56,745 nucleotides of DNA, from NCBI GenBank assembly GCA_024277815.1, contig JAJRUM010000024.1, forward strand, positions 1-56,745, in the 5' to 3' direction. Origin of the DNA: Gammaproteobacteria bacterium (GTDB lineage Bacteria > Pseudomonadota > Gammaproteobacteria > Xanthomonadales > SZUA-36). Under the pieces are notes generated by a model that searched no databases, was not told the origin of the DNA, and worked only from the letters and a program-made list of their open reading frames with translations. Positions 1 through 10,347 of the stretch are shown here, piece by piece. The translations under genes were made by a program, and so were the position numbers. The first letter of the stretch is position 1; the number at the start of each line of letters is the position of its first letter.

Positions 1-212
1 CTCCATTCGTCCTGGTGCAGGTTCAGGCTGCCGAGGTTGGTGAGCGTAACGTACAGGCCCAGCGGCAGAAACATTGCGATCGCAAGTACCAGCACGGTCA
101 TCATGGTGCCGACTTTATGCTGCAGCAACACGCCAAGGCTGGAAAAAAAGCTGTAGCTGTGGCGCCGCAACCAGGCACGGTTCTTACGCCGGATTTGCTG
201 TAAGGACGCCAC
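1..212 (-). CDS. ftsX: Cell division permease-like protein FtsX (N-terminal part, cut by window edge)
   Basis: FtsX is the inner-membrane partner of the FtsE ATPase; the complex controls septal peptidoglycan hydrolases during division. Only the first 70 or so codons are present. The reading frame opens with GTG at 212-210, two bases after the ftsE stop, and gives a basic N-terminus rich in Arg, Lys and Gln. A hydrophobic segment (about residues 38-56, MMTVLVLAIAMFLPLG) follows and fits FtsX transmembrane helix 1. The gene continues beyond base 1. The identification rests on this N-terminus and on its place directly behind ftsE. The GTG start is inferred from spacing. Confidence 0.85.
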   Translation of the reverse strand, partial: MASLQQIRRKNRAWLRRHSYSFFSSLGVLLQHKVGTMMTVLVLAIAMFLPLGLYVTLTNLGSLNLHQDEW

Positions 213-213
213 C

Positions 214-885
214 CTAAACGCGCGCCGGGATGTCGTCTGCGAGCCGACCACCGGACAATACCAGCACCCGTTTGCGCATTTGCCGCACCAGGTCGAGATC
301 ATGACTGGCGATCAGCACCGTCACACCCTGCTGACTGACTTCCTCAAACAGCGCAAACAGCTCCCGCGACAATTTTGGATCGAGGTTGCCGGTTGGCTCA
401 TCGGCCAGCAGCAATGGCGGCATGGCAACAATGGCGCGGGCGATGCCAACCCTTTGCTGCTCGCCACCTGACAGCATCAGGGGCCAGGATTTTCCCTTGT
501 CCAGTAAACCCACCTTGTCCAGTGCGGCACGCACGCGCTTGCGGATATCAGCATATTTGAGGCCGGCAATCATCAGCGGCAGCGCGACATTGTCAGCGAC
601 CGTTTTGTCTTTAAGCAGCTTGTGATCCTGAAAGATCATGCCAGTGCTTTGCCGCACCAGGGGTGCCAGTTTATCGGGGGTTTTACTCAGGTTGCGGTCG
701 TTGACAGTGACCTGGCCGCGAGTCGCCCGCTCCAGCATCATGACCAGGCGTAACAAGGTGCTTTTGCCGGCACCGGAATGGCCGGTCAGAAAAACCATGC
801 TGCCGGGCTCAATGGAGAAGCTCACATCGCTCAACGCACGACTGCCACCCGGGTATATTTTACTGACGCGGTCAAAGCGGATCAT
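214..885 (-). CDS. ftsE: Cell division ATP-binding protein FtsE
   Basis: This is the ABC-type ATPase of the FtsEX division complex at the inner membrane. All nucleotide-binding motifs are visible: Walker A GHSGAGKST (residues 35-43), the signature LSGGEQQR, Walker B LLLADEPTGNLD, and the switch histidine in ASHDLDL. The 223-residue length is normal for the family. ftsX follows after two bases, so the pair is translated together. The LolD/MacB type of ABC ATPase is similar, but the adjacent FtsX-like N-terminus settles the name. ftsY, which often precedes ftsE, is not here; rhlB lies upstream instead. Confidence 0.95.
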   Translation of the reverse strand: MIRFDRVSKIYPGGSRALSDVSFSIEPGSMVFLTGHSGAGKSTLLRLVMMLERATRGQVTVNDRNLSKTPDKLAPLVRQSTGMIFQDHKLLKDKTVADNVALPLMIAGLKYADIRKRVRAALDKVGLLDKGKSWPLMLSGGEQQRVGIARAIVAMPPLLLADEPTGNLDPKLSRELFALFEEVSQQGVTVLIASHDLDLVRQMRKRVLVLSGGRLADDIPARV

Positions 886-943
886 GACTCAAGTCGCCTG
901 ACGAAGGCCGGGCGCCATTGTAGCTGCAACATGACCAATACAG

Positions 944-2224
944 TCAGCGCCTGCCACCATGGCCCTTGTTATGCCGGCCCGAGCCACGGCGATTGCCCTG
1001 GTGCCGCTGATGCTTGTCGCGCTTGGGTGGTGGCGGAATGGTGATTTCAGCCATCTGGTCTGCTTCTGCAGAATCTACGATAATCGGATAACCGATGTAA
1101 GCTTCGATTTCAGGCAGGTAAAAGGCAGAATCTTCGCAGGCAAAGCTGATCGCTTCACCACGCGCACCCAGGCGGGCGGTGCGGCCGATGCGATGGACAT
1201 AGTCGGGCGCATCCTGGGGTAAATCGAAATTAAATATGTGGGTCACGTCCGGGATATGCAGGCCCCTGGCCGCCACATCGGTCGCCACCAACACCGGGAT
1301 GTCACCATCGTGAAAGCGCTTTAAAAGTTTTTGCCGTTGCTCCTGGCGCACTCGCCCGGAAATAACGGCTGATGAAATCCCGTTGGCGTTCAGGGTTCGC
1401 CCTACCTTGTCTGCCGCCGCGCGCGTATTGGTAAACACGATCGCATGGAACTCGCCAAGGCCTCTCATCAAGCCGATCAACAAGGGCAGTTTCTCGTCAT
1501 TGGCGGGATAGAACACCCGCTGCTCAACGTGTTCTGCAGTGATGTTCTCAGCCTCAACCTTGAGTGTCTCCGGGCTGTTCATATGCTCGTAGGCCAGCTC
1601 CATCACACGATGTGAAAGCGTCGCAGAAAACAGCAGCGCCTGGCGCTTATCCGGTGCCGGCGTGCGGCGCAGAAGAAAGCGGATATCACTGATAAACCCA
1701 AGGTCGAACATGCGGTCTGCTTCATCCAGCACGGCCACTTCGATATGGCTGAGGTTATAAACTTTCTGTTTGAAATAATCGATCAGCCTGCCGGGGGTGC
1801 CGATCAGGATATCCACCCCATCCTGCAGGATTTTGCGTTGCTTTTCGTAGTCAACACCGCCGTAGGCCAGCGCCGCCTTGAGGCCCGTGTCTGCGCCCAG
1901 CAGCAGGGCGTCACGGTGAATCTGCAGCGCCAGTTCGCGGGTGGGTGCAACCACCAGCGCCCGCGGGTTGGTGCCGTAATTATCAGTGGCCTGCTTCAGC
2001 AACTGTTCAAATATAACCAGCAGAAAAGCTGCTGTTTTGCCAGTGCCGGTTTGTGCCTGACCGGCAACATCCTTGCCTTCCAGTGACGGCGGCAGCGCCA
2101 ATGCCTGGATGGGCGTGCAATGCGTAAATTTCGCGTGATCGAGGCCGGAGAGAATCTTCGGGTGCAGGCCCAGACTCGAGAAAGTGACATCGGTTAATGG
2201 ATTGGTAGAACTTTTTTCGGTCAT
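944..2224 (-). CDS. rhlB: DEAD-box ATP-dependent RNA helicase RhlB
   Basis: This is a DEAD-box RNA helicase; in E. coli RhlB unwinds RNA for the RNase E degradosome. The Q motif (TPIQ, residues 37-40), motif I AQTGTGKT (57-64), motif II DEAD (167-170), the SAT motif and HRIGRTAR are intact. The N-terminus (LHPKILSGL, then [10 protein letters not shown]) resembles E. coli RhlB closely. The C-terminal 30 residues are a basic tail rich in Gly, Arg, His and Lys, as expected for RNA binding. The gene diverges from trxA and rho, which is the classic gammaproteobacterial rhlB/trxA/rho neighbourhood. The name is therefore firmer than similarity alone would allow. Confidence 0.93.
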   Translation of the reverse strand: MTEKSSTNPLTDVTFSSLGLHPKILSGLDHAKFTHCTPIQALALPPSLEGKDVAGQAQTGTGKTAAFLLVIFEQLLKQATDNYGTNPRALVVAPTRELALQIHRDALLLGADTGLKAALAYGGVDYEKQRKILQDGVDILIGTPGRLIDYFKQKVYNLSHIEVAVLDEADRMFDLGFISDIRFLLRRTPAPDKRQALLFSATLSHRVMELAYEHMNSPETLKVEAENITAEHVEQRVFYPANDEKLPLLIGLMRGLGEFHAIVFTNTRAAADKVGRTLNANGISSAVISGRVRQEQRQKLLKRFHDGDIPVLVATDVAARGLHIPDVTHIFNFDLPQDAPDYVHRIGRTARLGARGEAISFACEDSAFYLPEIEAYIGYPIIVDSAEADQMAEITIPPPPKRDKHQRHQGNRRGSGRHNKGHGGRR

Positions 2225-2292
2225 TGTCTGCTTACAGTCCCAGGCAAGGTTGGTTTTTTTAACAAGTGGGCCAGAAAATCATGACAATCACC

Positions 2293-2320
2293 TTGAAATT
2301 GCCGCTGAGGTGCTTATATT
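2293..2320 (+). promoter_or_regulatory. Candidate sigma-70 promoter for trxA
   Basis: TTGAAA at 2293-2298 and TATATT at 2315-2320 are separated by 16 bases and lie about 140 bases before the trxA start, in the divergent rhlB/trxA gap. The hexamers are good but the spacing is one base short of ideal. This is inferred from sequence only. Confidence 0.5.
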
Positions 2321-2456
2321 GATAGCCCTTGATTCCGGTTTCTGCCTCTGCTCTTTTTATAAAGATTTTTTACAGCAGCGATCCGAATATGGCATATTAA
2401 CCGCGCTGCCAACCTTAAACCAGCCCGGATACAACCTTAAATCCAGGAGAGAGACA

Positions 2457-2783
2457 TTGAGCGATAAAATTATCCACGTCACCGACGGTAACTTTGAAGA
2501 AAAAGTATTACAAGCAAGCGGGCCCGTGCTGATCGATTACTGGGCTGAATGGTGTGGTCCGTGCAAAATGATTGCACCGCTACTCAATGAAATAGCAGAT
2601 GAATATGATGGTAAGTTGACCATTGCCAAGATGGATATCGATTCCAACCGTCAGACTCCGGTGGCCTACAATATCCGCGGAATTCCGACCATGATGATTT
2701 TCAAGGACGGCCAGGTTCAGGCTACCAAGGTCGGTGCGGTGTCCAAAGGGATGCTGACCGCATTTGTAGACGAGAATATCTGA
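2457..2783 (+). CDS. trxA: Thioredoxin 1
   Basis: This small cytoplasmic disulfide reductase passes electrons from thioredoxin reductase to ribonucleotide reductase and other targets. The active site WCGPC has its two cysteines at residues 33 and 36, and the cis-proline loop RGIPT follows. The 108 residues align with E. coli TrxA from the first codon (SDKIIH). The start is TTG at 2457, with AGGAGA at 2445-2450 six bases before it. The frame is open further upstream, but that extension is not thioredoxin-like and lacks a ribosome site. rho lies downstream on the same strand. Confidence 0.96.
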   Translation: MSDKIIHVTDGNFEEKVLQASGPVLIDYWAEWCGPCKMIAPLLNEIADEYDGKLTIAKMDIDSNRQTPVAYNIRGIPTMMIFKDGQVQATKVGAVSKGMLTAFVDENI

Positions 2784-3094
2784 CCGTAAATTAGCCGGCC
2801 TCTGGCAACAGCGGCCGGGCAAGCCCATTTTTTCATTAAATTCGCTGGACGCGGGTCAGTGAACATGATAATTTTGCTTTATCTTAAGCGGGTATCCCAC
2901 TCGGCCTGAATACCGATCTCACTCTGACTCTGTGACAAAGCTACGTACTAATTCCGGGTCAGACTGTATGAGTTTGAAGTCGTATTCACTGCCGTGGTTA
3001 ACCGCAAAATCCTGACAACAACCTGATCAAACGGGTCTATTCAAACACTTCTATCCAACCCTGGGCATAAGCCCGCCAACAAAAGTATACAAGC
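2784..3094 (+). promoter_or_regulatory. rho: rho leader region (311 bp without a gene)
   Basis: The gap between trxA and rho holds the hairpin at 2795-2818 and then about 260 bases with no supportable gene and no clear sigma-70 promoter. In E. coli the rho gene has a long leader in which Rho terminates its own transcription. The matching position and length here suggest the same autoregulation, but I see no decisive motif. Confidence 0.45.
2795..2833 (+). terminator. Hairpin with nearby T-run after trxA
   Basis: CCGGCC (2795-2800) pairs with GGCCGG (2813-2818). Inside, CTG/CAG closes a GCAA tetraloop. Six T residues stand at 2828-2833, but nine bases separate them from the stem, so this is not a textbook rho-independent terminator. 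It may be a partial terminator or a 3'-end stabiliser for trxA mRNA. Confidence 0.4.
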
Positions 3095-4351
3095 ATGAAC
3101 CTTTCAGAACTAAAGCAAAAATCCGTTGCGGAATTGCTGGACCTTGCCAACGAAATGGGTCTGGAGGGCGTCGCACGCTCTCGCAAACAGGACGTCATTT
3201 TTTCCATACTCAAAGCACACGCCAAGAGCGGCGAGAGCATTTACGGCGTGGGCGTGCTGGAAATTCTGCAAGATGGATTTGGCTTCCTGCGCTCAGCAGA
3301 CAGCTCCTATCTTGCCGGCCCGGACGACATCTATGTTTCACCCAGCCAGATCAGGCGGTTTGCGCTGCGTACCGGCGACATGCTGGCCGGCAAAATCCGG
3401 CCACCCAAGGATAGCGAACGCTATTTTGCTCTGCTGAAAGTTGAAGAGCTCAACTATGAATCACCGGGTGCGGCCAAACAAAAGATCCTGTTTGAAAATC
3501 TGACTGCGGAATTCCCGGTCAGGCAGGCCTCACTGGAGCGCGGTACTGGCAGCACCGAGGACCTGACCTCACGCATCATCGACCTGATCTCACCGATCGG
3601 GTTTGGCCAGCGCGGACTGGTGGTGTCACCACCTAAAGCGGGCAAGACCATCATGCTGCAGAACATTGCCAGCAGTATTCGAGCCAACCATAAAGATTGC
3701 AAAATGATCATTCTGCTGGTCGATGAACGGCCCGAGGAAGTGACCGAAATGAAGCGCTCCGTCGATGCCGAGGTGGTATCCAGCACCTTTGACGAACCCG
3801 CTTCACGCCACGTTCAGGTCGCTGAAATGGTCATCGAACGCGCCAAGCGCCTGGTTGAGCACAAGCATGATGTGGTCATCCTGCTCGACTCGATCACCAG
3901 TCTGGCCCGCGCTTACAACACCGTCGCACCGTCTTCCGGCAAGGTATTGACCGGTGGTGTGGACGCCAACGCCCTGCAGCGTCCCAAACGCTTCTTCGGC
4001 GCCGCCAGGAATGTTACCGAAGGCGGCTCCCTGACCATTATCGCCACGGCCCTGGTTGACACCGGTTCCAAAATGGATGAAGTGATCTACGAGGAATTCA
4101 AGGGTACCGGCAATATGGAAATACACCTGGCGCGGAGGATCGCGGAGAAACGCGTTTACCCGGCCATTGACATCAACAAATCAGGCACCCGCCGTGAAGA
4201 ATTGATGATCAGTCAGTCCTTGCTGCAAAAAGTCTGGATTCTGCGCAAACTGCTGCACCCGATGGACGAAGTGCAGGCCATCGAGTTCATGCTGGACAAG
4301 CTCAAGGCAACCAAGTCCAACGAAGAATTCTTCAACTTTATGAAGCGTTAG
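3095..4351 (+). CDS. rho: Transcription termination factor Rho
   Basis: Rho is the hexameric RNA-dependent ATPase that pulls transcripts out of RNA polymerase. The 418 residues match E. coli Rho almost without gaps: an N-terminal helical domain, a cold-shock-like RNA-binding domain ([20 protein letters not shown]), Walker A PPKAGKT (179-185), catalytic [10 protein letters not shown], Walker B LLD265, the Q-loop SGKVLTGG and the arginine finger in SGTR (R366 in shared numbering). One departure stands out: the DSITR motif of E. coli reads DSITS here, putting Ser at position 269 (codon AGT, 3899-3901). The start matches E. coli (MNLSEL). Confidence 0.97.
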   Translation: MNLSELKQKSVAELLDLANEMGLEGVARSRKQDVIFSILKAHAKSGESIYGVGVLEILQDGFGFLRSADSSYLAGPDDIYVSPSQIRRFALRTGDMLAGKIRPPKDSERYFALLKVEELNYESPGAAKQKILFENLTAEFPVRQASLERGTGSTEDLTSRIIDLISPIGFGQRGLVVSPPKAGKTIMLQNIASSIRANHKDCKMIILLVDERPEEVTEMKRSVDAEVVSSTFDEPASRHVQVAEMVIERAKRLVEHKHDVVILLDSITSLARAYNTVAPSSGKVLTGGVDANALQRPKRFFGAARNVTEGGSLTIIATALVDTGSKMDEVIYEEFKGTGNMEIHLARRIAEKRVYPAIDINKSGTRREELMISQSLLQKVWILRKLLHPMDEVQAIEFMLDKLKATKSNEEFFNFMKR

Positions 4352-4381
4352 AAAAACGTCACCGCCCGATTGACGGTGGCG
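4352..4381 (-). terminator. Rho-independent terminator of the prp operon
   Basis: Read on the minus strand after prpD, CGCCACCG (4381-4374) pairs with CGGTGACG (4364-4357), eight pairs including one G-T, around a 9-base loop. Five T residues follow at once (4356-4352). It sits in the 45-bp gap between the convergent rho and prpD genes. The plus-strand side has no T-run, so it should act mainly on prp transcripts. Confidence 0.75.
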
Positions 4382-4396
4382 CACGCTGTATCCCGT

Positions 4397-5845
4397 TTAA
4401 AGCACCCAGTCTTCAACGAAGGCGGGGACGGCCATGGCCGCCAACGCCTGCTGCGATTCCACAGCCGCGCGAATAGTTGCAGCCTGTTGCTGCGGGAAGT
4501 GGTCCGATATCGCACTTTCAAATTTCTCTATCAGCACTGGTATCCCCTCTTCACGACGCCTTCTGTGGCCGATCGGGTAACTGATCTCGACCCGTTCTGA
4601 TGCCGAACCGTCCTTGAAAAATACCTGCACCGCGTTGCCGATGCCGCGTTTATCAGGGTCAAAGTAATCGCGGGTAAATTTCTCGTTTTCGGTGACCTCC
4701 ATAAGGTCACGCAGCCTGTCGATACGCGGATCGGCGGCAACTTCATCCGCGTAGGACTCAGCGCTCAATTGGCCAGTGATCATCGGCACTGCAATCATGT
4801 ACTGGATGCAGTGGTCACGATCCGCATAATTTGCCAGTGGGCCGGTCTTGTCGATAATCCTGGCACCCGCCTCCTGGGTCTCAACAACGATCTTGCTGAT
4901 CTCATCCAGCCGATCCCTGACCTGCGGGTGTAGTTGCATGGCGCATTCGACTGCGGTCTGGGCATGGAACTCAGCCGGGAAGGAAATCTTGAAGAGAATA
5001 TTCTCCATCACATAGCTGCCGTAGCCACGCTGAAACCCAAATGGCTGGCCTTTGAACAACACATCGTAAAAACCCCAGACTTCCGCAGTCAACGCCGATG
5101 GGTAACCCATCTCACCGGCAACCGCCATCAATGCCAGCGTAACCGCCCGGCGACAGGCATCACCCGCAGCCCAGCTTTTGCGTGAACCGGTATTGGGTGC
5201 ATGCCGGTAGGTACGCAGCGCGCCGCCATCAATCCAGGCATTTGAAACCGCATTGATCACTTGCTCCTTATCACCGCCAAGCATCTGCGTTACCACCGCG
5301 GTAGACGCCACCCTGACCAGTAACACATGATCGAGCCCGACCTTGTTGTAGCTGTTCTCCAGTGCCAGCACGCCCTGTATCTCGTGTGCCTTAATCATCG
5401 CGGTCAACACATCATGCACGCTCAGCGGTGCTTTCCCGCTGGCGACATTCTGCCGCGATACATAGTCAGCCACCGACAGGATTGCGCCAAGGTTGTCAGA
5501 CGGGTGGCCCCACTCGGCCGCCAGCCACGTGTCGTTGAAATCCAGGTAGCGAATCAGGGTGCCCAGATTGAACGCGGCCTGTGCCGGTTCAAGTTCATAG
5601 CCGGTGCCGGGAACCCGCGCGCCGCCTGGCAGTGTAGCGCCGGGCACGATCGGCCCCAGCAAACGATTGCAGTCCGGGAACTTCATCGCCAGCATGGAGC
5701 AAGCCAGACTGTCCATCAGGCAATAATGTGCTGTGGAATACGCCACCTCGCTGTTGATTTCATAGTCACAGACATAATCGGCAATAGCCTGGATAACCTG
5801 ATCAGGCTGAGGCCGGTCGGTGGTGCGAATTCCAATATTGGACAT
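4397..5845 (-). CDS. prpD: 2-methylcitrate dehydratase PrpD
   Basis: PrpD dehydrates 2-methylcitrate to 2-methyl-cis-aconitate in the methylcitrate cycle, which oxidises propionyl-CoA to pyruvate and succinate. The 482-residue MmgE/PrpD-family protein is the usual size (E. coli 483). Family hallmarks include YLDFNDTW near residue 100, the segment AEWGHPSDN and [12 protein letters not shown]. It is the last gene of the mdh-prpB-prpC-prpD run, 14 bp after prpC, and a terminator follows. There is no acnD/prpF pair here, so PrpD would be the dehydratase of this pathway. Confidence 0.94.
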   Translation of the reverse strand: MSNIGIRTTDRPQPDQVIQAIADYVCDYEINSEVAYSTAHYCLMDSLACSMLAMKFPDCNRLLGPIVPGATLPGGARVPGTGYELEPAQAAFNLGTLIRYLDFNDTWLAAEWGHPSDNLGAILSVADYVSRQNVASGKAPLSVHDVLTAMIKAHEIQGVLALENSYNKVGLDHVLLVRVASTAVVTQMLGGDKEQVINAVSNAWIDGGALRTYRHAPNTGSRKSWAAGDACRRAVTLALMAVAGEMGYPSALTAEVWGFYDVLFKGQPFGFQRGYGSYVMENILFKISFPAEFHAQTAVECAMQLHPQVRDRLDEISKIVVETQEAGARIIDKTGPLANYADRDHCIQYMIAVPMITGQLSAESYADEVAADPRIDRLRDLMEVTENEKFTRDYFDPDKRGIGNAVQVFFKDGSASERVEISYPIGHRRRREEGIPVLIEKFESAISDHFPQQQAATIRAAVESQQALAAMAVPAFVEDWVL

Positions 5846-5859
5846 TTTTTCTGTTTTCC

Positions 5860-6981
5860 TTACCGCGATTCCAGCGGAATGTAGTCCCGGTCAGCGTGGC
5901 CAATGTACTCGGCTCCCGGGCGAATGATGCGATTGTCAGCGCGCTGCTCAAAGCAATGCGCCGCCCACCCCGTGATGCGGGACATGACAAAAATCGGGGT
6001 AAATAGCCTGGTCGGTATCCCCATGAAGTAATAAGCGCTGGCATGGAAAAAGTCTGCGTTGGCAAACATATTCTTCTCTTCTTTCATGATACGTTCAACG
6101 GCGTCGGATATCTCGAAAAGATTGGATTCCGGGTGCAAAGCAGAGAGCTTTTTGGACCAGCCCTTGATAATCGCATTGCGCGGATCGCGAACCTTATATA
6201 CCGCATGCCCAAAGCCCATAATCAGCTCTTTGGCAGCCAGCTTGCGGTGTACGTCGGCAATAGCGCTCTCAACGCTGTCATACTGCTCGATCATGGCCAT
6301 CGCAGCTTCATTGGCACCGCCATGCAGCGGCCCACGCAGGGAACCAATCGCTGCCGTGATGCAGGAGTGTAGATCTGACAAGGTAGAAGCACACACCCGG
6401 GCAGTGAAGGTAGAGGCATTGAACTCGTGTTCCGCATAGAGAATCAGTGATACATCCATGACCCTGACCGCCAGTTCGTCAGGCGCCGAACCATGCAGCA
6501 TATGCAAAAAGTGTCCGCCGATAGTCTCATCACTGGTCTCGGTCTCAATGCGAACGCCATCATGGCTGTAGCGATACCAGTAAACAATGATGGACGGGAA
6601 CGCCGCCAGTAAACGATCGGCAACATCTGCCTGGTTGGAGAAATCGCCTTCCGGCTCAATATTGCCGAGAAATGAACAACCGGTACGCATAACGTCCATC
6701 GGGTGGGCATCGGCCGGAATGCGCTCAAGCACATCGCGCAAAGCTTGCGGCAGGCCCCGCTGGGCTTTCAGGCTGGCCTTCCAGACGTCGAGCTCGGTGG
6801 CTGTGGGGAGATGGCCCTTTAATAGCAGGTAGGCTGTTTCATAAAAGGTAGACTGGCCCGCCAGATCAACGACATCAAAACCCCGGTAGCGTAGGCTGTT
6901 ACCTTCGGCGCCGACTGTACAGACCGCTGTCCTGCCCGCTGACTGGCCGCGCAATCCTGCGCCTGAATTACTGCTTCCCAT
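5860..6981 (-). CDS. prpC: 2-methylcitrate synthase PrpC
   Basis: PrpC condenses propionyl-CoA with oxaloacetate to give 2-methylcitrate. This 373-residue citrate synthase-fold protein shows the active-site blocks [19 protein letters not shown] and a C-terminal arginine segment. It is shorter than the hexameric citrate synthase GltA (about 430), which fits PrpC. The position between prpB and prpD confirms the assignment. The ATG at 6981 lies three bases after the prpB stop, with AGGA seven bases upstream overlapping the end of prpB, so the two are probably translationally coupled. Confidence 0.95.
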   Translation of the reverse strand: MGSSNSGAGLRGQSAGRTAVCTVGAEGNSLRYRGFDVVDLAGQSTFYETAYLLLKGHLPTATELDVWKASLKAQRGLPQALRDVLERIPADAHPMDVMRTGCSFLGNIEPEGDFSNQADVADRLLAAFPSIIVYWYRYSHDGVRIETETSDETIGGHFLHMLHGSAPDELAVRVMDVSLILYAEHEFNASTFTARVCASTLSDLHSCITAAIGSLRGPLHGGANEAAMAMIEQYDSVESAIADVHRKLAAKELIMGFGHAVYKVRDPRNAIIKGWSKKLSALHPESNLFEISDAVERIMKEEKNMFANADFFHASAYYFMGIPTRLFTPIFVMSRITGWAAHCFEQRADNRIIRPGAEYIGHADRDYIPLESR

Positions 6982-6984
6982 GGT

Positions 6985-7875
6985 TCAATCCTCCGTCTCT
7001 TTTTCGCTCCTGAACAACTCGTCCAGTTTGCGCTCATATTCGTGATAACCCAGGTGCTGATACAGCTCTTCGCGTGTCTGCATGCGCTCCAGCATGTCTT
7101 TCTGATGACCTTGCTGCAAGATTGACACGTAGGTGTCACAGGCGGCTTTGTTCATTGCCCGGTAGGCTGAACAACAGTACAAAACAATATCAACACCGGC
7201 CGCGCCCAACTCGGGCGTTGTAAACAGGGGTGTATGGCCGAACTCGGTAATATTCGCCAGTATCGGCACGCCCACCACTCGCCTGAACTCAGTGTATTGT
7301 TCAAGCATTTTAATGGCCTCCGGGAAAATCATGTCCGCACCGGCCTCTACACAGGCAACGGCCCGCTCAAGCGCACTGTCCATACCTTCCACCGCCAGCG
7401 CATCGGTACGCGCCATGATGACAAAATCATCATCGGTGCGCGCATCAACGGCAGCCTTGATCCGGTCTGTCATTTCGGCCTGGCTGACAATGGCCTTGCC
7501 GGGACGGTGTCCGCAACGCTTGGCTGCCACCTGGTCTTCCATGTGGATGGCTGCAACGCCGGCCTTGATCACCGCCTTGATGGTGCGGGCAATATTAAAT
7601 GCACCGCCAAAACCGGTATCAATATCAACCAGCAACGGCAGATCGCAAACATCCGTGATACGCCGCGCATCCGTCAGCACGTCATCCAGGCCGCTGATGC
7701 CCAGATCCGGCATGCCCAGTGAATTGGCCGCCAGGCCTCCGCCGGAAAGATAAATAGCCTGGTGACCGACGTTTTTTGCCATCCGCGCGGTAAAAGCGTT
7801 GATGGTACCGACCACCTGCAGTGGCTGGTTGTCAGCCACTGCCCGGCGAAAGTTTTTCCCGGCAGATTGAATCAA
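6985..7875 (-). CDS. prpB: 2-methylisocitrate lyase PrpB
   Basis: PrpB splits 2-methylisocitrate into pyruvate and succinate, the last step of the methylcitrate cycle. The 296 residues carry the isocitrate lyase superfamily signature KRCGH (119-123), with its catalytic cysteine, and the Mg-binding DIDTGFGG (84-91). The start appears to be TTG at 7875, with GGAG seven bases upstream; no better start precedes the conserved N-terminus. It lies 51 bp behind mdh and three bases before prpC, so the four genes look like one transcript. Confidence 0.95.
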   Translation of the reverse strand: MIQSAGKNFRRAVADNQPLQVVGTINAFTARMAKNVGHQAIYLSGGGLAANSLGMPDLGISGLDDVLTDARRITDVCDLPLLVDIDTGFGGAFNIARTIKAVIKAGVAAIHMEDQVAAKRCGHRPGKAIVSQAEMTDRIKAAVDARTDDDFVIMARTDALAVEGMDSALERAVACVEAGADMIFPEAIKMLEQYTEFRRVVGVPILANITEFGHTPLFTTPELGAAGVDIVLYCCSAYRAMNKAACDTYVSILQQGHQKDMLERMQTREELYQHLGYHEYERKLDELFRSEKETED

Positions 7876-7926
7876 TGCCCTACTCCGTTATTGCCGGCCC
7901 CCGCCATGCAGGTGCCGGACATTGCT

Positions 7927-8907
7927 TCAGGCCAGCAGATCCTCGACCGCAGCACGCTCTTCGCGCAACTCTGCGTCTGAGGCGTCCATGCGTGCACGGC
8001 TGAAATCATCAATCTCCAGGCCCTGTACGATCTGGTAGTCACCATCACGGCACACGCAGGGGAAGGAGTAGATGATGCCAGGCTCGATGCCGTAGCTGCC
8101 ATCTGATGGTACGGCCATGGAAACCCAGTCGCCGTCCGGCGTGTCCAGAGCCCAACTGCGCATATGGTCGATCGCCGCAGATGCAGCCGAAGCAGCACTG
8201 GACGCACCGCGTGCCTTGATAATCGCAGCACCGCGCTGCTGCACGGTGGGAATGAACACTTCCCGGTACCAGTCCTGAGCTGTCAGGTCAGTGGCGTTCC
8301 GGCCATCGACTTCAGCAAAATTGATATCAGGATACTGGGTGGATGAATGATTGCCCCAGATCAGCATTTTGCGTACCAGGCTGTGGTGAATGCCGGTTTT
8401 CTCTGCCAGTTGTGCCATCGCCCGGTTGTGGTCGAGGCGGGTCATGGCAGTGAAATTACGTGGATTCAGATCCGGCGCACTGGAACGGGCAATCAGCGCA
8501 TTGGTATTGGCCGGGTTACCCACCACCAGCACCTTGATATCCCGGCTGGAGTGCGCATTCATGGCGGCACCCTGCGGACCAAAGATTTTACCGTTGGCAG
8601 TCAACAGATCGGACCGCTCCATGCCCGGGCCACGAGGTCTGGCACCCACTAACAGGGCATAGTCCGTATCGGCAAATGCAACGTTTGCATCATCGGTAAA
8701 CACGACGTCCTGTAGCAACGGGAATGCAGCATCTTTCAGCTCCATGACCACGCCTTCCAGGGCACCCAGAGCCGGCGAAATTTCAAGTAATTGCAAAATA
8801 ATGGGCTGATCGGGGCCGAGCATGTCGCCGGCTGCAATTCTGAAGCACAATTGATAACCGATTTGCCCGGCTGCACCGGTGATCGCTACACGCACAGGTT
8901 GTTTCAT
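7927..8907 (-). CDS. mdh: Malate dehydrogenase (NAD-dependent)
   Basis: This enzyme oxidises malate to oxaloacetate in the TCA cycle. The 326 residues have the NAD-binding loop GAAGQIG (11-17), the substrate loop [14 protein letters not shown] with its arginines, [10 protein letters not shown], and the catalytic His in WGNHSS. This is the long, cytosolic-type MDH (about 325-330 residues), unlike the 312-residue E. coli type. It is the first gene before prpBCD, so its product oxaloacetate would feed PrpC. AAGGAG sits about seven bases before the ATG. Confidence 0.94.
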   Translation of the reverse strand: MKQPVRVAITGAAGQIGYQLCFRIAAGDMLGPDQPIILQLLEISPALGALEGVVMELKDAAFPLLQDVVFTDDANVAFADTDYALLVGARPRGPGMERSDLLTANGKIFGPQGAAMNAHSSRDIKVLVVGNPANTNALIARSSAPDLNPRNFTAMTRLDHNRAMAQLAEKTGIHHSLVRKMLIWGNHSSTQYPDINFAEVDGRNATDLTAQDWYREVFIPTVQQRGAAIIKARGASSAASAASAAIDHMRSWALDTPDGDWVSMAVPSDGSYGIEPGIIYSFPCVCRDGDYQIVQGLEIDDFSRARMDASDAELREERAAVEDLLA

Positions 8908-9000
8908 CGAACGCTCCTTGAAGGCGGTTTATGGCTGCCGTAAAAGCATCATGGAAACAGTCAGAAAGACTTGCTGCCGGCAGCCTGAATTTGCGGTGCT

Positions 9001-9006
9001 ATTATA
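9001..9006 (-). promoter_or_regulatory. Perfect -10 box upstream of mdh
   Basis: TATAAT reads on the minus strand at 9006-9001, about 95 bases before the mdh start in the mdh/pdxB divergent gap. I could not find a good -35 box at 16-18 bases, so this is a weak or activator-dependent promoter candidate for the mdh-prp transcript. Confidence 0.4.
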
Positions 9007-9089
9007 CCTGATATTTGCAGTTAAGTACCCTGTGAAAACAGACAGAAACAGGCTTCAATGGGGAGCTGTGAGCAAGCCGGAAAAAACGC

Positions 9090-10211
9090 ATGAAAATTGT
9101 TGCTGACATCAACATGCCCGCCCTCGAGGAGACCTTCGGCCGCCACGGTGAACTGCTGAAAGTGGCTGGCAGAAACCTGTGCCGGTCTGAGCTGGCCGAT
9201 GCGGACATACTACTGGTCCGTTCAGTGACACAGGTCAATGCGGATCTGCTGGCGGGTACGCGGGTTGCCTTTGTCGGCAGCGCAACCATCGGTATTGACC
9301 ATCTCGACACCGGCTGGTTACAGGACAACGGCATCATCTGGGCGCATGCGCCTGGCTGCAATGCCAACGCGGCGGCACAATATGCGCTGGCCATGATGTG
9401 GCTGGCCTGTGACCGCCTGCAACAGCCTTTTTTTCAGCAAAGTGTCGGCATTGTCGGCCGTGGCAATGTTGGCCGGCGTCTTGAACAACTCCTGAGGGTT
9501 CTTGGCATACCCGTTCAGGCATGCGACCCACCCTTGCAGGAGCAGGGTACGACCGGCCTGGTCTCGATGGACGAGGCTTGTGCCAACAGCATCATCAGCC
9601 TGCACGTACCGCTGACGACCACTGGCCGGTATCCGAGCAAACACCTGCTTGGGCCTGAACGACTGGCTGCACTGCGCCCAGGTACCCTGCTGGTCAACAC
9701 CTCGCGCGGTGGCGTGATTGAAGCCTCGGCGCTGCTGACCCACTTGCGGTCAGGCCACCTGCAGGCCGCACTGGATGTATGGCCGGATGAGCCATTGATT
9801 GCGCCCGAACTGCTGGCTGCCGTGACGGTTGGCTCACCCCATATTGCCGGCTATAGCAGCGAGGGCAAGCGCGCTGGCACTGAAATGATCTACCAGGCGT
9901 TTTGTAAGGCCCTGAACATCAAACCGGCCGGGCCGCCACCCGGCAGTCTCAGCCAGCCGTCATCCTCCTTCGCTTCTTCATCCACCACCCACCAGGTACT
10001 TGAGCGATTACTGCACGCCAGTTGCCCGGTGGCCCGGGATGACGCAGCACTCAGAGCCCTGCCCCGCCTGCCCGGCGCGAATGGCTGCATTCAGTTTGAT
10101 AAGCTGCGTGCCACCTACCCGCAGCGCCACGAATTCAAAGCCCACCATGTCAGGGGAGTGGATACCGGCACTGCAAAGCTGCTGAAGCACATGGGCTTCG
10201 TTGTCTCCTGA
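9090..10211 (+). CDS. pdxB: Erythronate-4-phosphate dehydrogenase PdxB
   Basis: PdxB oxidises 4-phosphoerythronate in pyridoxal phosphate (vitamin B6) synthesis. The 373 residues start MKIVADINMP, close to E. coli PdxB, and continue with VRSVTQVN, the pocket APGCNANAAA, the Rossmann loop VGRGNVGRR and NTSRGGVIE, all typical of the D-2-hydroxyacid dehydrogenase family. The C-terminal domain is PdxB-specific and more variable, with a Ser-rich linker near residue 295. It diverges from mdh and precedes typA by 136 bp on the same strand. Confidence 0.93.
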   Translation: MKIVADINMPALEETFGRHGELLKVAGRNLCRSELADADILLVRSVTQVNADLLAGTRVAFVGSATIGIDHLDTGWLQDNGIIWAHAPGCNANAAAQYALAMMWLACDRLQQPFFQQSVGIVGRGNVGRRLEQLLRVLGIPVQACDPPLQEQGTTGLVSMDEACANSIISLHVPLTTTGRYPSKHLLGPERLAALRPGTLLVNTSRGGVIEASALLTHLRSGHLQAALDVWPDEPLIAPELLAAVTVGSPHIAGYSSEGKRAGTEMIYQAFCKALNIKPAGPPPGSLSQPSSSFASSSTTHQVLERLLHASCPVARDDAALRALPRLPGANGCIQFDKLRATYPQRHEFKAHHVRGVDTGTAKLLKHMGFVVS

Positions 10212-10347
10212 GTGCTGCCAGCAGGCCAACGGAGTCATTTATGCTGCTGTTTTCCCATAAAAAAACATTGCGTAGCGGGGCCAAACCGTGTAACTTGCGC
10301 GCGCTCAGCCTGCATATTGCAGCTGCCTCCCGCTTTTGGAATCCACC

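Noticed and set aside
2184..2456. N-terminal extension of thioredoxin by 91 codons
   Set aside because: The extension overlaps the rhlB start and the trxA promoter, has no ribosome site, and thioredoxins begin at the TTG.
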